Shown here: positions 60,442 through 64,000 of the stretch, in pieces
Layout of the letters: every line of letters starts with the position of its first letter
Numbering within the stretch: the first letter of the stretch is position 1
Assembly: GCF_030846775.1 (NCBI RefSeq)
Contig: NZ_CP132910.1
Span: 4,839,001 to 4,903,000 of the forward strand
Reading direction: 5' to 3'
DNA: 64,000 bases
Source: Geothrix sp. 21YS21S-2
GTDB taxonomy: Bacteria > Acidobacteriota > Holophagae > Holophagales > Holophagaceae
Translations under genes and position numbers: made by a program
Notes under the pieces: model-generated
Databases searched by the model: none
Seen by the model: the letters and a program-made list of their open reading frames with translations, nothing else
Told to the model about the DNA's origin: nothing

Positions 60442-61095
60442 TCAGCCCACCTGCGCGGTCAGGGCGCCGACGATGGTCTTCACGATGGCGGCCGTGTCCA
60501 GCTCCCGCACCGTGACCAGCAGGCCGGTGCGGTCGTAATGGCCCACGAGGGGGTTGGTCTGCTGCCGGTAGACCTCCAGGCGGCGGGTGATGGCCTCGGG
60601 GGTCTCGTCCTCGCGCTGGATGACCTTGCATCCGCACGCGCGGCAGGTGCCGTCCGGGGCGGGCGGGTTCGATTTCAGGTTGTAGATCGCGTTGCAGTCC
60701 GGGTTGGAGCAGGTGCGGCGGGTGCAGAGGCGATCCAGGATCACCTCCTCGGGGACCACCAGGTTCACCACCATGTGCAGGGGCAGGTCCAGGCCCTTGA
60801 GGAGCAGGCCCAGCGACACGGCCTGGGGGATGGTGCGGGGGAAGCCGTCCATGATGAAGCCCTCTCCGGGCCGTTCCTGGAAGCGCTGCTCGACCATGCC
60901 CATGATGAGGCGGTCGGGGACGAGGTCGCCCCGCTGCATGTAGCCCTGGGCCTGAAGGCCGAGGGGGGTTCCGGCCTTCACGGCCGCCCTGAGGAGATCT
61001 CCGGTCGATATCTGCACGGAGCCGTCGTAGGCCGTGAGCTGCTTGGCCACGGTGCCCTTGCCGGCGCCGGGCGCACCCAGCAATACGATGCGCAT
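60442..61095 (-). CDS. adk: Adenylate kinase (zinc-type)
   Basis: 217 residues; catalyses ATP + AMP to 2 ADP. P-loop GAPGAGKGTVAK at the N terminus, the NMP-binding STGDLLRAAVKAGTPLG and the DGFPRTIPQA motif. The LID contains a Cys4 zinc site (RTCSNPDCNAIYNL ... GTCRACGCKV). Adenylate kinase is usually found with secY and ribosomal genes; here it sits directly after an exported pyrophosphatase. With strong AAGGAGG. An intrinsic terminator lies between the two, so adk may have read-through or separate expression. Whether it is the only adk of the cell cannot be told. Confidence 0.96.
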   Translation of the reverse strand: MRIVLLGAPGAGKGTVAKQLTAYDGSVQISTGDLLRAAVKAGTPLGLQAQGYMQRGDLVPDRLIMGMVEQRFQERPGEGFIMDGFPRTIPQAVSLGLLLKGLDLPLHMVVNLVVPEEVILDRLCTRRTCSNPDCNAIYNLKSNPPAPDGTCRACGCKVIQREDETPEAITRRLEVYRQQTNPLVGHYDRTGLLVTVRELDTAAIVKTIVGALTAQVG

Positions 61096-61120
61096 GGTTT
61101 GTGCCTCCTTGATGTTCGAG

Positions 61121-61146
61121 AAAAAGGGGGGGGCGGCGCCCCCCCC
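61121..61146 (-). terminator. Intrinsic terminator between pyrophosphatase and adk
   Basis: Eight G pair with eight C around a CGCCG loop, followed on the minus strand by TTTTT. It begins 8 bp after the pyrophosphatase stop codon and ends 25 bp before the adk start. Confidence 0.85.
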
Positions 61147-61153
61147 GGTCGTG

Positions 61154-61930
61154 TCATTCGCCCAGGTTCTTCGCGCCGGGCCAGCGGTACAGGCTGGGAT
61201 TGCCGTCCTTGTCCAGGGGGCGCCGGTCGGCGTCCGTGGTCACGGAGTTCTCGTAGTCCAGGATTGCGTCGCCCAGGAAGCGGATCGCCTCGGCCCGCTC
61301 CTTGAAGCCCGTGGAGGCCATCATCAGCTTGCCTTCCTTGTCCCTGCCCTTGTAGGACGTGAACCAGGTCTGGAGGATGGTGGTCACGCCGGGGAACTTG
61401 GCGTCCAGGTCGGCGATGCTCTTGCAGTTCCAGAAGGGCGAACCCTCCATGGCCACCACCAGCTTGTTGTCCACCTCGCCGGTGTCGGTGAGGACCAGGA
61501 TGCCCAGGGTGCGGGCCTTGACCACGGAGCCGGTGGGGACCGACTGGCCCAGGATCAGCACGTCGATGGGATCGCCGTCGCCGCCCTTGCTCTTGAGCAG
61601 GACGGAGCGGGGCACCGCCCCGTAGTTGCAGGGGTAGCCCAGGTACTGCACGTACCGGGGGGCCCCGTTCTTCTGTTCGATGGCGATGAGGCCGGTCTTG
61701 ATGTCGGTCTCGAATTTGGCCGTGGTGCCGGCGGGGATCTCGACGACGCAGTTGATGGTGCCGTCGACGTTGATGGGGTCGTAGCCGGTGAGGAAGTTCT
61801 TCCGGCCCTTGAGGACGTGGGCCTGGGCCGTGACGTCGGCGGGCTGCAGCGCCGGCAGGGGCGTGGCCGAGGCCGCCAGGCAGAGCAGGATCCCGGGGAG
61901 GAGGATGCGGGGGGAGAAAAGGGTCTTCAT
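61154..61930 (-). CDS. Exported family I inorganic pyrophosphatase
   Basis: 258 residues. Soluble pyrophosphatases are normally about 175-180 residues and cytoplasmic; this one begins with a signal peptide (FSPRILLPGILLCLAASATPL), so it should act in the periplasm. The family I core is complete: KFETDIKTGLIAIEQ (first substrate strand), YLGYPCNYGAVP, the signature DGDPIDVLILG with three metal-binding aspartates, ARTLGILVLTDTGEVDNKLV and the C-terminal WF/K segment. The ATG at 61930 has AGGAG ten bases upstream. It lies in a row with two other exported proteins, 42 bp after the preceding gene, and is followed by a terminator. Confidence 0.93.
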   Translation of the reverse strand: MKTLFSPRILLPGILLCLAASATPLPALQPADVTAQAHVLKGRKNFLTGYDPINVDGTINCVVEIPAGTTAKFETDIKTGLIAIEQKNGAPRYVQYLGYPCNYGAVPRSVLLKSKGGDGDPIDVLILGQSVPTGSVVKARTLGILVLTDTGEVDNKLVVAMEGSPFWNCKSIADLDAKFPGVTTILQTWFTSYKGRDKEGKLMMASTGFKERAEAIRFLGDAILDYENSVTTDADRRPLDKDGNPSLYRWPGAKNLGE

Positions 61931-61972
61931 GTGTTCCAAGCTCCTATTCGATGGGCCAATGGGGCGCGAGAC

Positions 61973-62749
61973 TTATGACGGATCGTCGTTGTGGGCGGCC
62001 TTGGCCTTCTTGGCCTTGGTCTTGGGCTTCTCGGCCTCGGGGGCGGACGCCGCGGCGACGGCCAGGATGATGTGGGGGCGGCTCTTCTTGGCGGGGTCGT
62101 CATAGGCCAGCTTGGGGCTCTTCATGAGCTCCTCGCGGACGGTTTCGGGGGCGTATTCGAGCAGGTAGTAGGTGGGGCCCCAGGGGGTCTTGCCGGGGTC
62201 CACGACTTCCTGGATCAGCCGGGCCGCGTTGGCCATCTGCTCCGGGGTGCGGTCCGGGTTGTGCTTGGAGTAGCGGCCGGACTTGTTGTTGATGGTGAAG
62301 CTCTTGGTGGCCTTGTCGTAGTTGATCTCGCCGCTGATGCGGCTGGGGCCGCCCGCGATGGCGGAGACGTGGCCGTAGTTCTCGGTGGTGCCGGGCTTGC
62401 GCTTGGACTGGTCCTCGGGGCGGAAGAAGCCCTTGGCGTAGGTGCGGCCCAGGGGATGGGCGGCTTCCTGGATGATGCCCACGCGGCCTTCGGCGTCGAT
62501 CACCCAGTTGTACGGGGCGTTCTTGGCGTCCAGGATGGCGGGGTAGTCCTTGGTGGCCACCTGGAGGTAGGGGTTTATGAGCACCTTGCCGTTCTTGTCG
62601 GCCTCGTAGTGCTTGATGTAGGCGGGCTGGGACAGGTAGCCGTACAGCGCGTCGAGCTTGTCGGGCCCGGCCTGGGCGAAGCCGGGAAGGGCGAGGCAGG
62701 CCGCGAGGGCGCCCAGCGTGAAACTGCGGGAGAGGTTTCGCATCGTCAT
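61973..62749 (-). CDS. Exported protein of unknown function, Lys/Ala-rich tail
   Basis: 258 residues, start at 62749 with GGAG upstream (the second ATG six bases later is possible). A signal peptide (FTLGALAACLALPGFAQAGPD) is followed by a mature domain of about 190 residues with aromatic and basic motifs (YGYLSQPAYIKHYEADKNGKVLINPYLQVATKDY in pieces, RVGIIQEAAHPLGRTYAKGFFRP, GHVSAIAGGPSRISGEINYD, KSGRYSKHNPDRTPEQ) and a lysine/alanine tail. I know no family. The many basic residues could bind polyanions. It lies between the exported CYTH-like protein (30-bp gap) and the pyrophosphatase (42-bp gap), so probably co-transcribed with both. Confidence 0.75.
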   Translation of the reverse strand: MTMRNLSRSFTLGALAACLALPGFAQAGPDKLDALYGYLSQPAYIKHYEADKNGKVLINPYLQVATKDYPAILDAKNAPYNWVIDAEGRVGIIQEAAHPLGRTYAKGFFRPEDQSKRKPGTTENYGHVSAIAGGPSRISGEINYDKATKSFTINNKSGRYSKHNPDRTPEQMANAARLIQEVVDPGKTPWGPTYYLLEYAPETVREELMKSPKLAYDDPAKKSRPHIILAVAAASAPEAEKPKTKAKKAKAAHNDDPS

Positions 62750-62778
62750 GGATCTCCGGAAAGGGGTGGGAATGGACT

Positions 62779-63738
62779 TCAGTGGGTGAGGGGCCTGTTC
62801 ATGAGCTTGCGCACCTTGGAACCGCCCCATTTCTCGGCCTGGGGCATGGCCAGGTCGCCCAGCTCGCCGAGGATGACCTTCTGGTAGAACTGCTCGCTGG
62901 CCTCGTGGAGCGCGGGGCTGTCGTAGTAGTCGATGTCGCCGTAGCCGAGGGAGACGTCGTAGAGGTAGGGGGCCTCGCCGGGCTTCGTGGACCACCCCTC
63001 GAAGGAGAAGCCGCAGTCGTCGGTGCCGGCCAGTTCCACCGAGCCCGGCTTCACGCGCACGGAGTAGGCCCGGTTGCCCACGAGTTTCGTGTCCGCCGGG
63101 ATGCCGAGGGTGGCCAGTTCGGGCATGTACTTGGCGAAATCGCCAAGGGTGAGCTTGCCCAGGCTGTCCAGGGTGACGCTGAAGGAGGCGCCCTTCTCGA
63201 CGTAGCCGTCCAGCATTCCGCCGGCGCCGGGGCCGGCGTTCTCCTCGGCCTCGACCTTCACCTTGTCCACGCCCACGACCTTCAGGGGCGTCGCCAGGGC
63301 GAGGTTGGCATCGGGATTGACGGCCTTGATGGTGAGACCCACCTGGAATTCCGCGACGCCCTTCTTGAACTTCTGGGTGATGCGCACCAGGTAGCCCTTC
63401 TTCCAGAGGTCCTGGCCGGGCGTGTCGAAGTACTCCTTGTAGGCGTTCTCGATCTTGAGGGGATTGTCGCCCTTCTCGGTGACCTTGAAGCCGTGCTTGG
63501 CGCCTGCGGCCTTGACCCGGTTCCAGACCGTCGCGAAGACTTCGGCAGGGGAGCCCTTGAGCTTGGCGGGGTCGAGGAGGAACTTCACCTCCCGCCCGTT
63601 CACGTTTTCCAGCCTGGGTGCGGGATACTTCTCGATGGTGCGCAGATGGAGAGCCTTGGCCTGTCCGGGTGCGGCCGCCCAGCCTCCGGTGGCCACGGTG
63701 CCCGCGACCAGCAGAACTGCCACGATGTTCCTGATCAT
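62779..63738 (-). CDS. Exported CYTH-like protein
   Basis: 319 residues. A signal peptide (NIVAVLLVAGTVATGGWAAAP) predicts export. The mature protein shows the CYTH order: GREVKFLLD (an ExK remnant of ExExK), then EYFDTPGQDLWKKGYLVRIT, which is the Y-F-D-T-P ... L-R-x-R segment of CYTH enzymes, FQVGLTIKAV (the L-T-x-K strand), a middle insert, and NRAYSVRVKPGSVELA with PYLYDVSLGYGDIDYYDS near the end. CYTH proteins are normally cytoplasmic, so a secreted one is unusual. It would be expected to bind or cleave triphosphates or polyphosphate in the periplasm. First gene after a strong sigma-54 promoter; GGAGAG ribosome-binding site. Confidence 0.75.
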   Translation of the reverse strand: MIRNIVAVLLVAGTVATGGWAAAPGQAKALHLRTIEKYPAPRLENVNGREVKFLLDPAKLKGSPAEVFATVWNRVKAAGAKHGFKVTEKGDNPLKIENAYKEYFDTPGQDLWKKGYLVRITQKFKKGVAEFQVGLTIKAVNPDANLALATPLKVVGVDKVKVEAEENAGPGAGGMLDGYVEKGASFSVTLDSLGKLTLGDFAKYMPELATLGIPADTKLVGNRAYSVRVKPGSVELAGTDDCGFSFEGWSTKPGEAPYLYDVSLGYGDIDYYDSPALHEASEQFYQKVILGELGDLAMPQAEKWGGSKVRKLMNRPLTH

Positions 63739-63787
63739 GTTCGTCTCTCCTTGGATGAGTGAGTACGCGTTGGGATGCCCCTATTGG

Positions 63788-63803
63788 AGCAAACCCCGCG
63801 CCA
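63788..63803 (-). promoter_or_regulatory. Sigma-54-type promoter of the exported CYTH-like operon
   Basis: TGGCGC-GGGGT-TTGCT on the minus strand: GG and GC are exactly ten bases apart and 14 of the consensus positions fit. The transcript would begin about 50 bp downstream of the inverted repeat and 40 bp before the start codon at 63738. Confidence 0.75.
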
Positions 63804-63807
63804 GTTT

Positions 63808-63852
63808 CCGCGGTGTGATTATTTGTTGATTCTGGATGAGATCACACCGCGG
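63808..63852. promoter_or_regulatory. Perfect 12-bp inverted repeat beside the sigma-54 promoter
   Basis: CCGCGGTGTGAT at 63808-63819 is mirrored exactly by ATCACACCGCGG at 63841-63852, with a 21-bp AT-rich spacer, about two helical turns. The promoter-proximal arm ends 4 bp from the -24 box. Likely binding sites for the regulator encoded next door. Confidence 0.7.
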
Positions 63853-63913
63853 CTCCACCCCGCAGGAGGGCGCCGGTGTGCGAAATTCCGCAAGGCGGGG
63901 TGCGAAGACCCGC

Positions 63914-64000
63914 TCAGTAGCGGTTGAGGCTGAGACCCAGGATCTTCAGGCGGTCGTAGAGGGTGCGCCTGGCCAGCCCGAGGATCTGGGCGGCTTCGGC
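63914..64000 (-). CDS. Fis-type DNA-binding domain of a sigma-54-dependent regulator (C-terminal end)
   Basis: Only the last 28 residues are inside the window. They read AEAAQILGLARRTLYDRLK and then ILGLSLNRY, the helix-turn-helix of Fis-type activators of the NtrC family (the usual A-A-x-x-L-G-I-x-R-x-T-L-Y-x-K pattern). The stop codon lies 175 bp upstream of the exported CYTH-like gene and faces the same direction. A matching sigma-54 promoter and a symmetric site are in that gap, which makes this the probable activator of the locus. The receiver or sensor and the AAA+ domain lie outside. Confidence 0.8.
   Translation of the reverse strand, partial: AEAAQILGLARRTLYDRLKILGLSLNRY

Overview
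The window is about 64 kb of high-GC bacterial chromosome carrying roughly 37 protein genes, one tRNA, one group II intron and a set of palindromic repeats. The gene content suits a Gram-negative anaerobe or microaerophile: a single-chain pyruvate:ferredoxin oxidoreductase, formate-tetrahydrofolate ligase, rubrerythrin, outer-membrane porins, lipoproteins and many sensory proteins. My best guess is Acidobacteriota, class Holophagae (Geothrix/Holophaga type). This rests on general resemblance only, since no rRNA lies in the window.

Layout. 1-4400: end of fabF, an exported protein, uvrB and an exported esterase with TPRs. 4759-6757: a group II intron with its reverse transcriptase. 6827-14671: guaB, a nested palindromic repeat, rubrerythrin, nifJ, a dihydroorotate-dehydrogenase-like gene and a nitroreductase. 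14726-24572: a chemoreceptor, a 1592-residue HD/HEAT/NadD-like fusion protein, gdhA and a lactate/malate-dehydrogenase-like protein. 24585-32633: a DUF4382-type lipoprotein, tRNA-Leu(TAA), a 1649-residue Ig/B-repeat lipoprotein with a possible transglutaminase-like end, and an outer-membrane-protein-like gene. 32661-50759: pcrA, a SixA-like protein, a CheY-EAL protein, fhs, tgpA-like, anmK, a zinc-ribbon membrane protein, a hybrid histidine kinase, gatC-tsaD, a serine-rich exported protein, yraN and uvrC.

51030-64000 is the most distinctive part: a run of thirteen genes on the minus strand. In transcription order they are the end of a Fis-type (probably sigma-54-dependent) regulator, an exported CYTH-like protein, an exported protein of unknown function, an exported family I pyrophosphatase, adenylate kinase, an OprP/OprO-type porin, a cytoplasmic CYTH phosphatase, an SLC13-type anion transporter, a membrane-anchored periplasmic protein, an MgtC/DUF4010 membrane protein, a 212-residue protein with faint CYTH-like features, a second DUF4010 paralogue and a chemoreceptor. 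Two sigma-54-type promoters lie in front of blocks of this run, and one has a perfect 12-bp inverted repeat beside it. I read this as a candidate regulated system for taking up, hydrolysing and sensing condensed phosphates (pyrophosphate, tripolyphosphate or polyphosphate). That function is inferred from family assignments and gene order, not demonstrated.

Other cross-cutting signals are: uvrB, uvrC, pcrA and tsaD all have a TAnnnT -10-like box only 5-6 nt before the ATG and no Shine-Dalgarno sequence, which suggests leaderless mRNAs; and two intergenic nested palindromes at 8411 and 50773 share the same core sequence.
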